A stretch of 64,000 nucleotides of DNA from Brevundimonas sp. PAMC22021 (GCF_019443405.1 NZ_CP080376.1:2542001-2606000), one strand, 5' to 3'; counted from the first letter of the stretch, positions 38,214 through 47,734 are shown. Program-made: numbers and translations. Notes: a model not told the origin generated them from the sequence alone.

Positions 38214-41200
38214 TCATGGCGCCGGCTCCGAGCTCGCCTGCCCTGCCCGGGCGCGGTTCAGCGCCAGAATGTCCGACACCAGCTGGTTCATGTTCAGCGT
38301 CGTATCGAGCGTCAGGTCGATGCCGGTGTCCGACGGCAGCGGCAGCTGGCGCTTCAGGAAATCCCGGGTGATCAGATCGCGCAGCGTCAGCCGCAGCTCC
38401 TGCCGCTTCGGCGGATCGTGGCGTCCCTTGATGTGGAAGAGGACGGAGGCGCGCCCGCCGTCCAAGCTGTTGACCTCGGCGGTCAGCATGTCGAAGGCCA
38501 GGTTCTCCATCGCCTGATAGGCCAGGTCCTCGACCGTGCCGGGCGGCGCCGCGTCTCCTGCGCCGCCGGCGCTGACATCGCTCAGCACTTCGCGCTGGAT
38601 CGACAGCCGGCCCGGCTGCACCGCCTGAAGCGTCCCGCCGGTGATGCGCACGCCGGCCTTGGGATCGGACACAAACGGCAGACGACCCGACACCACCGCG
38701 TCCAGCCGGACCTTGTCGTCCAGCCCGGCGTCGGACACCACGTCGCCCAGTTGCACGCGCTCCAGCACGATGACGCCGTTGAACGGCTGTGTCGGGTCCA
38801 GGGGGATCGACAGCGGCTCGACCGAGATCACGCCGCCGCCCGCCGCGACCCGCGCGCCGGCCACGGTGATCGCCGTCTCGTCCAGCCCGAACGTCAGGTC
38901 CAGGTCGGTGATGTCGGTTCCCGCATCCAGGCTGGCGACACGCAGCCGCTGGTCGGGCGCGGTGACCAGGGGCGCGAGGCTGGCGAAGTCGATCTCGCCC
39001 TGCAGCCCCTTCACAGACCCGGCGGGGCTGGTGAAGTCGAGATTCGGGATCACGAGCCGCCCGCTGCTGGTCCCCTCCTCCGGCGTGTCGGTCCAGCCGA
39101 ACCGGCCGTCGAACCGAACCGAGCCCGTCACCGGCGATTGGACAAAGGCGTCAAGCAGCGGGGTCAGCGTCTGCGGCTGCAGTCCGTTCTCGGCAAAGGT
39201 CAGCTCAGGCGCGCTGATCTCCAGCCCGCCCGTGCGCGTCGTCCCGTCATGTTGAAAGGTCAGGTGTCCGATCGCGTGCGGCCCCGACGCCAGGTCGAAG
39301 CCGCCGGTCCACCGCTCGGATCGCAGCCGCGCCTCACCCGACGCCGACAGCGGATTGAACCGGCGCGGCGTCATCGTGTCGGCGACCTGGACCGAGGCCA
39401 CGTCAGCGTCGACCGAAAGGCCGGCCGCCGCGCCATTGACCGTGACTCCGCCCGCCGCCTCGTCGAAACGCATACCCAGGAACGGCGCCTCGCCTCGTAC
39501 CTGCCGAAATGCGCCGGCCATGCGCCAGCGGCCATTCTGCGAAACCAGCAATGGCTGCGTCGTCGGACACAAATCCCCCGCCACGGCCGCGACATCGTTC
39601 TCGCCCAGTTCCAGCCGCTCGACGGTAAAGGGCGAGCAGGCTTGCGGCGCATAGGTCAGGCGACCGCCGGCGTTGGCCAGCCGTCCCCGCGTCTGGACCA
39701 CGAGACCCTGTGCGATGTCGAAATCCAGCCCGGCGCGCGCATCCACCTGCGCCTCGAAGCCGGTCGGCGTCAGCCGCCAGGACGGCACGGCCGCCTGCAT
39801 CTGCGGCAGCCCTCGTCCGCGCGTCGCGGTCAGCGTCAGGGCGCCGCCGCCCAAACGGCCGGGCCGAGCCTCATACGCTGGCGTGCGCGCTGGCTGAACC
39901 GTCAGGACGCCGCCATTGGCGGGTCGCACCGTCGCCGGCTGCTGCAGACGCACCCGCGTTCCGCCCCGATCCGTCCGCACCGACACCTGCGGCGCGGAGA
40001 GGGTGAAACGGCCCAGCGCGCGCTTCATCTCGATGAGGTCCGCGCCATCCCTCGGACCCGACGGGCCGAACAGAGGCCATGCACCGTCGCCGGCCGACAG
40101 GCCGCCGTCGATCGCCAGCCGCAAGCCTCCATCCTGCACCAGATCGAGGTCAAAGCCGGAGCGCGCCCGCGAAAGCCGCAGGTCGCCGAACACGAAGCGG
40201 TCCGTCGCGGCATCGACCCGACCCGTGGCCTCCACCGCCGCGCCGCGCCCGCCGATCGCGAGCGCGCCGGATCGCGCATCGAGACCGTCCATCACCACGC
40301 CGGACGTGGACAGACGCGCCGACCTCAGCCGCATGGGGCCGCGCACGCTCCAGCGCAGAGCGCCGTCGGACGGGCGGCGGAGTTCGGCTGCGCCCTCCAC
40401 GCGGACGTCCAGACCGCGCCCTTGCAGCGCCGGCCCGTCGATGCGCGCCGCCGTCATCGTCGTGGCCGTGCGTCCCGCCAGCCGAAAAGCCTCGATCCAG
40501 CCGCTGGTCGCGCCGTCGAAATGGGTCCGCACCACGGCGTCGGTCATGCGCGTTCCGCCGCCGGACAGCGCATCCGCCGCCAGCGCCGCCTCGACCACCG
40601 CGCGCCCGTCGCCCTTGCGGCTGTTCAGGTCGGGATAGGGCAGCTCGCCGCTCAGGTTCAGGCGTGCGCCCTCAGCCTCACCGCCCTCGGTGGTGAAGCC
40701 GGTGACCGAGGCGTTCAGTTTCAGGGCGATGCGGTCGCCGCGCGTCAAAAGGCCGACATCTCCGGACAGGCCGCGCGCGGCAATTGATCCGCTTTTCAGC
40801 GCCGCTTCCGGCACGCGGGCCGTCAGCCGCATCAGCTTGCCGTCTTCCAGCCTCGCGTCGCCCAGCGCCTCGACCGGCCCATATTCGCTGTCGAGCCTCA
40901 GACGGCCCTGTTCGATGATCACCAGCGGCGCGCGCGCATCCGGGCGCGGCGGTCGGCCGGTGAAACGCTGCACCAGCGGGTCCAGCGATCCGAGCGACAG
41001 CTTGCCCTGCCGCCAGCTCGCCCGCACCACCGGCCTCAGCAGGCGGATGCGGCTGGGCGTCACCCCAAGGCCGGCCTGCGACCAGGGCGCGCCGACGGCG
41101 TAGTCCACCTCGACCCGCTCGACCACCACGTCGGGGTCGCGGGGATCGCCGATCCGGATGCGCCCGACGAAGCCGTCCAGCTCGATCCGCTCGACCTCGA

Positions 41201-41384
41201 CGTCGGCGGGCACGCCCTGCCGTTCCAGCCAACCGACCAGCACCTCGCGCGCGGCGATCCGGCGGTTCAGATAGGCCAGCGCCAGCAGCACCAGCAGGAC
41301 CGCCGTGATCGTGGCGACAAGGATCAGCGCCCGCTGGGCGCGGGGGCGTCGGGCGGGCGGGGGCGCCGGCGTCTCGGTCAACAC
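38214..41384 (-). CDS. ydbH: YdbH-like AsmA-type intermembrane lipid transport protein
   Basis: A 1056-residue inner-membrane protein. One N-terminal helix (about residues 19-41, LILVATITAVLLVLLALAYL) anchors a very long periplasmic beta-rich body, and the YdbH domain (SGSVRFDGRFGWTDTPEEGTSSGRLVIPNLDFTSPAG) lies in the last third. In E. coli YdbH, with TamB and YhdP, helps move phospholipids to the outer membrane. The start is GTG, with AAGAAAGG upstream. It heads the ydbH-ynbE-ydbL operon. Confidence 0.86.
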   Translation of the reverse strand: MLTETPAPPPARRPRAQRALILVATITAVLLVLLALAYLNRRIAAREVLVGWLERQGVPADVEVERIELDGFVGRIRIGDPRDPDVVVERVEVDYAVGAPWSQAGLGVTPSRIRLLRPVVRASWRQGKLSLGSLDPLVQRFTGRPPRPDARAPLVIIEQGRLRLDSEYGPVEALGDARLEDGKLMRLTARVPEAALKSGSIAARGLSGDVGLLTRGDRIALKLNASVTGFTTEGGEAEGARLNLSGELPYPDLNSRKGDGRAVVEAALAADALSGGGTRMTDAVVRTHFDGATSGWIEAFRLAGRTATTMTAARIDGPALQGRGLDVRVEGAAELRRPSDGALRWSVRGPMRLRSARLSTSGVVMDGLDARSGALAIGGRGAAVEATGRVDAATDRFVFGDLRLSRARSGFDLDLVQDGGLRLAIDGGLSAGDGAWPLFGPSGPRDGADLIEMKRALGRFTLSAPQVSVRTDRGGTRVRLQQPATVRPANGGVLTVQPARTPAYEARPGRLGGGALTLTATRGRGLPQMQAAVPSWRLTPTGFEAQVDARAGLDFDIAQGLVVQTRGRLANAGGRLTYAPQACSPFTVERLELGENDVAAVAGDLCPTTQPLLVSQNGRWRMAGAFRQVRGEAPFLGMRFDEAAGGVTVNGAAAGLSVDADVASVQVADTMTPRRFNPLSASGEARLRSERWTGGFDLASGPHAIGHLTFQHDGTTRTGGLEISAPELTFAENGLQPQTLTPLLDAFVQSPVTGSVRFDGRFGWTDTPEEGTSSGRLVIPNLDFTSPAGSVKGLQGEIDFASLAPLVTAPDQRLRVASLDAGTDITDLDLTFGLDETAITVAGARVAAGGGVISVEPLSIPLDPTQPFNGVIVLERVQLGDVVSDAGLDDKVRLDAVVSGRLPFVSDPKAGVRITGGTLQAVQPGRLSIQREVLSDVSAGGAGDAAPPGTVEDLAYQAMENLAFDMLTAEVNSLDGGRASVLFHIKGRHDPPKRQELRLTLRDLITRDFLKRQLPLPSDTGIDLTLDTTLNMNQLVSDILALNRARAGQASSEPAP

Positions 41385-41713
41385 GCGGCCTTTCTTGCGG
41401 TCGGATAGCAGGTCCTGGACATCGCCATGATCGATGCTGGATCGGCAGAGATGCTTCTGTCGCTAGGGCTTAACGGTTTGCAAAGCGTTGCCGCAAAGCG
41501 CGGCGACATTCGGGCGGGCGACGCTTTCGCGGCCGGTTTCCTGAACGGGAATGTCTTAAGACACGAGCCGCGTCTTAACCCTTTGTAACGATCTGCTTCC
41601 CAAAGTGAGACAGGCGCGATATAGGACGCGTCTCGCGCTCGGGGCCTGAGTTGAGCGCGTCCTTGATAGTGAACGATTGGGCGCCGCGCGGCGTCGCAAA
41701 CCGACGGGGACCG
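41385..41713. promoter_or_regulatory. Divergent regulatory region ydbH / M23 peptidase with GTCTTAA repeats
   Basis: This 329-base gap holds no gene I can support. It contains the perfect 10-bp palindrome GTCTTAAGAC (41553-41562) and, 9 bases on, another GTCTTAA (41572-41578) that forms an inverted repeat with TTAAGAC at 41556-41562. TTAACCCTTTGTAAC follows at 41575-41589; it recalls a CtrA site but has one base too few between the halves. Promoters for both flanking genes must lie here. Confidence 0.4.
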
Positions 41714-43069
41714 ATGGCTCAGTTCGACCCACGCCGCCAGCCGACGCGTCTCGCGCCGCATCTGCTCACCACAGCCGCCGCGGTCACCGTGGCCCTGCTG
41801 GCGGGACGGGCCTATGAACCCGCCAAGGCCGAAGAAGTTCCGGTCATCACAGCCGCCCAGATGGACAGCCTGGAGGCCCAGGCCTTCGCCGCCGCCGGCG
41901 CGCCGCAAGGCTTGACCGCGCCCGAAGCCATTCCCGTCCAGATCCGCCGCGGCGAAAGCTTCGAGGACGCCGTGCGCCGCACCGGCGTGACCTCCGAGGA
42001 AGCCAGCGCTGTCGCCGCCACCGTGGCCGGCGCCTTCGATCTCGCCGATCTGCGCGCCGGATTGAAGTTCGAAACCGCCATCGCCAAGCCGCGCGACGGA
42101 CGCGGCGACGCCCGCCTGATCGGCCTGACCATGCGCACGGGCCCCGCCAGCCAGCTGACGGTGTCGCGCAGCTTTGACGGCGCCCTGCGCCTGCGCTCGC
42201 TCGAGGAAAAGGTCGCCCACGAGACGGTTGTGCTGAAGGGCGACGTGGAGCGTTCGCTGTCGTCCAGCGCGCGTGAGCTGGGCGCCACGTCCGGCATCGT
42301 GCGGGCCGCCAGCCGACTGTTCGCCACCAAGTTCGACATGCAGCGCGACATCCGCGCCTCCGACGAGTTCACCCTGGTGTTCGACCGCGAGATCACCGAG
42401 GCCGGCCGCGTCGTCGCCGCCGGCGACCTGCTCTACGCCGAGCTGCGCGGCCGCACGTTTTACCGCTTTCAGCCGGCCGGCGCGAAGGAAGCCCAGTTCT
42501 TCGACGCCGAGGGCAAGAACCTGCGCTCGGCCATGATGCGCACGCCGCTGCAAAGCTTCCGCCGCGTATCGTCCAACTTCGGTTTCCGCACCCATCCGAT
42601 CTCCGGCTACAAGAAGATGCACCAGGGCATCGATTTCGCGGCCGGCACCGGCACGCCGATCGTGGCGCCCGCCGACGGCGTGGTGGTCGAGGCCCGCCGC
42701 TGGGGCGGCTACGGCAACTGGCTGCGCATTCGTCACGCCAACGGCCTGGAAAGCGGCTACGGCCACCTGTCGCGCTACGGCTCGGGCATCCGCGCCGGCC
42801 AGCGCGTCAGCCAGGGCCAGGTGGTCGCCTATGTAGGCTCCACCGGCGCCTCCACGGGTCCGCACCTGCATTATGAGCTGTGGCGCAACGGCCAGCGCAT
42901 CAATCCGGCGGGCGTGAAGACGCAGGAAGGCTCCGAGCTGTCCGGCGCCGACCTCGCCGCCTTCCGCGCGGAGAAATCGCGCATCGACCGCATCATCGCC
43001 GCCGGCGGTCAGAAGCGCCCGGCGTTGCAGCAGGCTTCGGCCGACGGCCTGCGCGCCGCCCGCGGCTGA
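41714..43069 (+). CDS. M23 family metallopeptidase
   Basis: A 451-residue periplasmic endopeptidase of the LytM/MepM group. A hydrophobic N-terminal segment (about 16-31) exports it, a long intermediate region covers 40-280 (with IPVQIRRGESFEDAVRRTGVT as a LysM-like or Csd3-like part), and the peptidase domain is 285-400. Zinc ligands H303, D307 (HQGIDFAAG) and H386 (PHLHYELW) plus H351 and H384 are intact, so it should cut peptidoglycan cross-links. The ATG at 41714 has GGGGA upstream and is preferred to a TTG at 41651. Confidence 0.9.
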   Translation: MAQFDPRRQPTRLAPHLLTTAAAVTVALLAGRAYEPAKAEEVPVITAAQMDSLEAQAFAAAGAPQGLTAPEAIPVQIRRGESFEDAVRRTGVTSEEASAVAATVAGAFDLADLRAGLKFETAIAKPRDGRGDARLIGLTMRTGPASQLTVSRSFDGALRLRSLEEKVAHETVVLKGDVERSLSSSARELGATSGIVRAASRLFATKFDMQRDIRASDEFTLVFDREITEAGRVVAAGDLLYAELRGRTFYRFQPAGAKEAQFFDAEGKNLRSAMMRTPLQSFRRVSSNFGFRTHPISGYKKMHQGIDFAAGTGTPIVAPADGVVVEARRWGGYGNWLRIRHANGLESGYGHLSRYGSGIRAGQRVSQGQVVAYVGSTGASTGPHLHYELWRNGQRINPAGVKTQEGSELSGADLAAFRAEKSRIDRIIAAGGQKRPALQQASADGLRAARG

Positions 43070-43082
43070 GACCCGTCCTCCG

Positions 43083-44750
43083 CTAGCCGACCAGCACCGG
43101 CGGCGCTGCGCCGCCGCGCGGGCAGGACACGCCGTGCACCGTCACGTCGGCCTCTCCCACGTGCAGACCCAGCGGCGCCAGCACGCCGTTCAGCACCCCG
43201 TCCAGAACCGGCCCCAGCGGCGTCAGCAGCAGGCCCACGCCCTGCGTGATCGCTCCGACGTTCACCCCTAGCCCCAGCGCCGACACCTCCAGGTCCAGCC
43301 GCTGCAGCAGGCTGGTCACCGCCCCGCTGGCGAAGGCGCGCGACTGAACCGTTTGCATGCGCTGCTCGGCGATGTCGGCGGCTGAAAAGGCCACAGACTG
43401 GAACCCTGAGTCCGCCGCCGCCACCTCGGCTCGCCCCTTGATCGTCGCCACGCCGAGGACCGAAATCAGCACCGTCGGCCGCGCCGGCAGGGGCGTCTTG
43501 AAGTCTCGCAAGGTCCGTCCGTCGACCCGGCCGATCAGGACGCGCGCCACGCCCGGCCGCACGCCCAGACGCACCTCCGCGTCCGGCGCGCAGCGGATGC
43601 CGGCCAGCCTGGCCTCTGAAGACGCCACCTCGACCACCAGCGGCAGCTCGACCCGTCCCAAGAGCGCCAGCGCGCGGCTGGTCTTCGCCGTGACGGCAAG
43701 CCGTGCCTGCGCCGTGCGGATCACCGGCTCGCCCTCAGCCGTGACCGTGAGCCATGGGCTGTTGTTCGGGCGCTCGCCGATCGCCAGCATGACCTCGAGG
43801 TCCGCCAGACCGGTCGGCGCCGCCAGGTCGAGCGCCGCCTGTCGCTCGCCGCCGCCGACTTCCAGGGTGGCCATGGCCAGATCCAGCGCCGAGACCTGGA
43901 CGTCAAGCGCCCCTTTCAGCCCGCGCGGGGCGGCCGCCTCGACGCCGACCAGTTCGCCGACCCTTAGCCGGCTGCGACCTGCGCCGGCGGCCATCTTGTT
44001 CAACGCCGAGGCGGCGCCCGGCGGCGCCAGCGCCGCGATCCGCCGCAAGGCCGCGCCGGCTTCGATCTCGGCGTCGGCGAGACCGTCATAGTCGCCGGCC
44101 TTCAGGTCCGCCTCCAGCGCCAGCGCGTCGATCGTGTCCAGCAGGCTGACCCGCGCCTCCGCCAGGGCGCGGTAGTCGAGTGCCGAAAGCGACACTTCGC
44201 CGCCGGTCAGGGCCTTCAGCAGCTGGTTGGCCACGCCCCCATCCAGGCGCGCCAGGCGCGATCCGATGGAAAAGGTCGCCGCCGCCTGGTGCGGCCGCGC
44301 CGCCGTCGCCTCGCGCGTCAAGAGCACGCTGTCGCGCCCCAGGATCACCCGTCCGAAGTGCAGTGACGCCGGACCCGACACCCGCACGCGCGCGGCGTTC
44401 GGGTCCTCGGCCTTGGCGCGAAAACGATCGCGCGGCGCCGTTTTCGGGTCCGCGTCATAGGCGCCGGTGCGGGTCTCGATCGCATAGGCCGCCCTCATGC
44501 TCCCGGACAGGTTGTCCCGCGCCGTGGCCTCGGCCGCCGCCGCCGCCCGGTCCAGATCACGCGCCGCCGCCATCGCCGCGAGGTCCGCGGCGGACTGCAG
44601 CCGCCGCCCCTCCATCTCCAGAAAAGCGAGATCGATCGACAGGGCTGCGAGCACGCTGAACAGCGCCATCCCCGCCGCGCCCATCAGGCCGACGCCGCCG
44701 CGCCGATCGCCCAGCCACGACCCTATCCAGGACGCAATCGGCCGAGCCAC
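43083..44750 (-). CDS. TadG-like pilus assembly/secreted protein
   Basis: A 555-residue protein. The N-terminus (DRRGGVGLMGAAGMALFSVLAALSIDLAFLEMEGRRLQSAADLAAMAAARDL) is the TadG-type pseudopilin-like anchor with the RLQSAADLAALA signature. The rest is a long periplasmic region with two cysteines near the end. It pairs with the TadE-like gene, which it follows with no gap (TGA then GTG). Other tad genes (cpaA-F, tadB-D) are not in the window. Confidence 0.75.
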   Translation of the reverse strand: MARPIASWIGSWLGDRRGGVGLMGAAGMALFSVLAALSIDLAFLEMEGRRLQSAADLAAMAAARDLDRAAAAAEATARDNLSGSMRAAYAIETRTGAYDADPKTAPRDRFRAKAEDPNAARVRVSGPASLHFGRVILGRDSVLLTREATAARPHQAAATFSIGSRLARLDGGVANQLLKALTGGEVSLSALDYRALAEARVSLLDTIDALALEADLKAGDYDGLADAEIEAGAALRRIAALAPPGAASALNKMAAGAGRSRLRVGELVGVEAAAPRGLKGALDVQVSALDLAMATLEVGGGERQAALDLAAPTGLADLEVMLAIGERPNNSPWLTVTAEGEPVIRTAQARLAVTAKTSRALALLGRVELPLVVEVASSEARLAGIRCAPDAEVRLGVRPGVARVLIGRVDGRTLRDFKTPLPARPTVLISVLGVATIKGRAEVAAADSGFQSVAFSAADIAEQRMQTVQSRAFASGAVTSLLQRLDLEVSALGLGVNVGAITQGVGLLLTPLGPVLDGVLNGVLAPLGLHVGEADVTVHGVSCPRGGAAPPVLVG

Positions 44751-45176
44751 TCAGTAGCCGCCCACGCGCACCACCGCGCGTCGCTCGATCCGCCTGGACG
44801 GGCCAGGCACCAGGTCCATCAGCTGCAGGATCGGATGGTCGCTCGCGTCATAAACCAGCACCACCTCGATGCGCTGGTCGTCGCTGACGATCCGGGTGGA
44901 CATGTGATCGGCGTCCAGCGCGCGCGACGCCTGCGCCAGGCCCAGTTCCACCTCGGTGCGCGCCAGGCTCTCGCGCTCTTCGTGGTCCAATCCCGCCACA
45001 GCGGCTCTCGCCGCTTCCGAGGCGATCGACTGCACCGACTGCGCCAGCCACAGCCAGCCGCCATAGACCACCACGCCTGCGAGCAGCAGCACGAACAGCG
45101 GTCCGACCAGCGCGAACTCCACCGCCGCAGCCCCGCCCTCGTCCCGAGCCCACGGTCTCCATCCCCTACGCGCCAT
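44751..45176 (-). CDS. TadE-like minor pseudopilin
   Basis: A 141-residue protein starting MARRGWRPWARDEGGAAAVEFALVGPLFVLLLAGVVVYGG. The GAAAVEFALV motif and following hydrophobic helix are the TadE signature for prepilin peptidase cleavage and pilus assembly. A G-rich stretch 3 bases before the ATG serves as ribosome site; the open frame to 45371 is rejected for lack of one. A CtrA-like box lies 40 bases upstream. Confidence 0.83.
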   Translation of the reverse strand: MARRGWRPWARDEGGAAAVEFALVGPLFVLLLAGVVVYGGWLWLAQSVQSIASEAARAAVAGLDHEERESLARTEVELGLAQASRALDADHMSTRIVSDDQRIEVVLVYDASDHPILQLMDLVPGPSRRIERRAVVRVGGY

Positions 45177-45215
45177 CTGCCCCCCCTGCACTGCTGACGA
45201 CAATGCCAAAGGATC

Positions 45216-45231
45216 GTTAAACGATGGTTTT
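45216..45231 (-). promoter_or_regulatory. Possible CtrA-binding site upstream of the tadE-like gene
   Basis: Read on the minus strand, AAAACCATCGTTTAAC (45231-45216) matches the Caulobacter CtrA box TTAACCATNNNTTAAC except for AA in place of the first TT. It lies 40 bases before the tadE-like start; pilus genes are CtrA targets in Caulobacter. Confidence 0.35.
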
Positions 45232-45390
45232 CCGACCTTATCCGTATTCAAAAGATCAGATCGACTGCCTGTGATCAAAGCGAAAGTCGGCACCACCGCA
45301 AAATGGGCGATGCGAGCAGGTTGAATAGGCCGGAGCGCAACCGCCTTTGCGGGCTTCTCGTTGCTTGACACTCAGTCCCCAGAGCCTGGC

Positions 45391-46194
45391 ATGCGACCTG
45401 ATCAAGCACGGACGCTCGAAGCCTCGGACATCGACGCCTTTGTCCGCGACGGCTTTGTGAAGATCCAGGCGGCCTTCTCCCCCGAGCTTGCGGAGCGATG
45501 CCGCGCGATCCTGTGGCAGGACCTGGACTGCAGTGCGGACGATCCAACGACGTGGACCCAGCCGGTCGTCTGGCTCTGGGACTACGCCCAGCCGCCCTTT
45601 GTAGAGGCCGCCAACACGCCGGTGCTGCACCGCGCCTTTGACAGCCTTGTTGGACAGGGCCGCTGGCGTCCTCGCACCAGCATCGGAACCTTTCCGGTTC
45701 GCTTTCCGTCAACCGAGGACACCGGCGACACCGGCTGGCACATCGACGCCAGCCTGCCGCCATTGGACGACAATCCGGAGGATCAGGCCGACTTTTCCAA
45801 GTGGCGGGTCAACATCCAGTCGGACGGCCGGGCGCTGCTTATGCTGTTTCTGTTTTCCGACGTGGGCGAAACCGATGCGCCCACCCGCATTCGCGTCGGT
45901 TCACATCGTCCGATCGCCCGATATCTCGCGCCGCTGGGCGATGACGGCGCCGCGCAGATCGACGTGAGCCTGAGCGACGGGTGTCCGGAAACGCTCGCCA
46001 CCGGAAACGCCGGCGACGTCTATCTCTGTCATCCGTTCCTGGTTCATGCCGCGCAGATCAACCGAGGCGCGGCGCCCCGCTTCATGGCTCAACCGCCCTT
46101 GTTTCAGCAGGAGCCGAACCGCCTCGATCGTACGGACGGCGACTATTCGCCCGTCGAACGCGCCATCCTCAAGGCGATCGGCGACGAGGCTTGA
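45391..46194 (+). CDS. Phytanoyl-CoA dioxygenase family Fe(II)/2-oxoglutarate oxygenase
   Basis: A 267-residue oxygenase. The metal triad is H117-x-D119 (GWHIDASLP) and H219 (CHPFLVHAAQ), and R230 (RGAAPRF) fits the 2-oxoglutarate carboxylate contact. Substrates of PhyH-family enzymes vary widely and none is suggested by the neighbours. The ATG at 45391 begins the conserved core; an in-frame TTG at 45361 would add ten residues. It is divergent from the TadE-like gene and ends 70 bases before the tRNA. Confidence 0.83.
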   Translation: MRPDQARTLEASDIDAFVRDGFVKIQAAFSPELAERCRAILWQDLDCSADDPTTWTQPVVWLWDYAQPPFVEAANTPVLHRAFDSLVGQGRWRPRTSIGTFPVRFPSTEDTGDTGWHIDASLPPLDDNPEDQADFSKWRVNIQSDGRALLMLFLFSDVGETDAPTRIRVGSHRPIARYLAPLGDDGAAQIDVSLSDGCPETLATGNAGDVYLCHPFLVHAAQINRGAAPRFMAQPPLFQQEPNRLDRTDGDYSPVERAILKAIGDEA

Positions 46195-46264
46195 GCCCCT
46201 TCACCAGGCTCGCTCGCACCGGATCGCCACCGCCGCGCGCCCTCATCGCCAAGTCACAGAAGAA

Positions 46265-46339
<75 letters not shown>

Positions 46340-46383
46340 GCCGTGGCGGCCCTGGACGCGGGGTCCGGGGCGGGAAGGCGCGG

Positions 46384-46413
46384 TCTATAACCCAGGGGGT
46401 TCCCGAACCGCAA
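46384..46413 (-). promoter_or_regulatory. Possible promoter for tRNA-Val
   Basis: On the minus strand TTGCGG (46413-46408) and TATAGA (46389-46384) are 18 bases apart, about 45 bases before the tRNA. Both boxes are imperfect. Confidence 0.35.
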
Positions 46414-46434
46414 GGGGCAAAAAGCGTGGCGCAG

Positions 46435-46791
46435 TCAGGCGGCGACCATGCGCTCGACTTCATTGACCAAGTCGCGCAGGTGCACGGGCTTGGACAGAAC
46501 CTTGGCCTGGGGCGAGGCCTGGGCGGCGGTCAGGGCCACGGCGGCGAAGCCGGTGATGAACATGATGCGCAGGCCCGGCTGGCGGGCGGCGGCCACGCGG
46601 GCGACCTCGATGCCGTCGGCGCCCGGCATGACGATGTCGGTCAGCAACAGGTCGTAGGGCCCGTGCTCCAGCGCGTCGATGGCGTCGTCGCCGTTCTCGC
46701 AATCGATGACCTGGTGGCCGGCGCGCTCCAGGGCGCGCGTCAGGAAGCCGCGCAGGGAACCGTCGTCTTCCGCAAGAAGGATACGCGCCAT
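46435..46791 (-). CDS. cpdR: Response regulator CpdR (cell-cycle proteolysis adaptor)
   Basis: A 118-residue single receiver domain with no output domain. Acidic pocket E8-D9-D10, phosphoacceptor D52 in LLTDIVMPGADG, T/K residues in FITGFAAVALTAAQ and VLSKPVHLRDL. The sequence closely matches Caulobacter CpdR, whose unphosphorylated form takes ClpXP to the pole and promotes destruction of CtrA, PopZ partners and other substrates. It is divergent from the N-formylglutamate amidohydrolase gene, as in Caulobacter. Confidence 0.93.
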   Translation of the reverse strand: MARILLAEDDGSLRGFLTRALERAGHQVIDCENGDDAIDALEHGPYDLLLTDIVMPGADGIEVARVAAARQPGLRIMFITGFAAVALTAAQASPQAKVLSKPVHLRDLVNEVERMVAA

Positions 46792-46895
46792 GACCGAAGT
46801 CCTCGTCGAAAACAGGCGCGGACGCTAGCGGCGGAACGGTAAACCGCGCGTGAAAACCCGGCCGCCCCGCTATGCCGGCGGTGGAGAAACAGCCT

Positions 46896-47726
46896 ATGGC
46901 GACAGGCATGAGCCCCCTTGGAGAGGTTTTTCGCATCAGCCGCCCGCCGCCCGGCGCGGCCTCGATCCCGCTGGTGTTCGCATCTCCACATTCGGGCGAC
47001 GTCTATCCGCCCTGTCCGGCCGCGGCCGATGTGCCTGTGTCGAGCCTGCGAAGCGCGGAGGATGCGATGATGCACCGGCTGATCGACGCGGGTCCGACCC
47101 ACGGCGCGGTGCTGATCGCCGCCGGCGTCGGCCGGTCCTTTGTGGACCTGAACCGCGATCCGGACGAGCTCGATCCCTTGGCGGTGGAGGGTGCGCGGGC
47201 GGAGCCCGTGTCCCCACGTGTGCGCGCCGGCTATGGCGTCATTCCCCGGCTGAGCGGCGACGGTCTGGCCCTGCATCGACGACGGCTGACGCGGGAGGAG
47301 GCGCAGGTGCGGCTGGACGGCGTGCACCGGCCCTATCACGCCGCCATCGCCGACCTGATGCAGCAGGCGAAGACGCGACATGGTCGAGCGGTCCTGATCG
47401 ACTGGCATTCCATGCCCAGTCGCGCCGGCGACATGGACGTGGTGCTGGGCACGCGGCACGGCGCCGCCTGCGGATCGGCGCTCAGCCAACATCTGCGTAA
47501 GCTGATGGAGGCGCAGGGCTGGCGGGTGTCGCTGAACCACCCCTATGCAGGCGGTTACTCGACCCAGAAATGGGGACGCCCCGACGAGGGGTTCGAGGCG
47601 GTGCAGATCGAGATCAACCGTCGGCTCTACCTAAACGAGGACACTCTGGAGGCGTCGCCCGGCTATGGCGCGCTTGCAAACGCCTTGTCGCGGATCATCG
47701 CGGAGCTCTGCGGATCCTACCGCTGA
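46896..47726 (+). CDS. N-formylglutamate amidohydrolase
   Basis: A 276-residue zinc-dependent hydrolase of the HutG2 type. Family signatures are VFASPHSGDVYP, FVDLNRDPDELDP, VLIDWHSMPS and HPYAGGYSTQKWGRP. It releases glutamate and formate from N-formylglutamate, the last step of one histidine-breakdown route. Other hut genes are not in the window. Several starts are possible; the ATG at 46896 is chosen because GGTGGAG lies 9 bases upstream, against 46872 without a site. Confidence 0.88.
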   Translation: MATGMSPLGEVFRISRPPPGAASIPLVFASPHSGDVYPPCPAAADVPVSSLRSAEDAMMHRLIDAGPTHGAVLIAAGVGRSFVDLNRDPDELDPLAVEGARAEPVSPRVRAGYGVIPRLSGDGLALHRRRLTREEAQVRLDGVHRPYHAAIADLMQQAKTRHGRAVLIDWHSMPSRAGDMDVVLGTRHGAACGSALSQHLRKLMEAQGWRVSLNHPYAGGYSTQKWGRPDEGFEAVQIEINRRLYLNEDTLEASPGYGALANALSRIIAELCGSYR

Positions 47727-47734
47727 GCCGCAGG

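Noticed and set aside
41575..41589. TTAACCCTTTGTAAC as a CtrA-binding site
   Set aside because: The halves are one base too close for the TTAA-N7-TTAA spacing and the second half is imperfect, so it is noted only within the regulatory-region entry.
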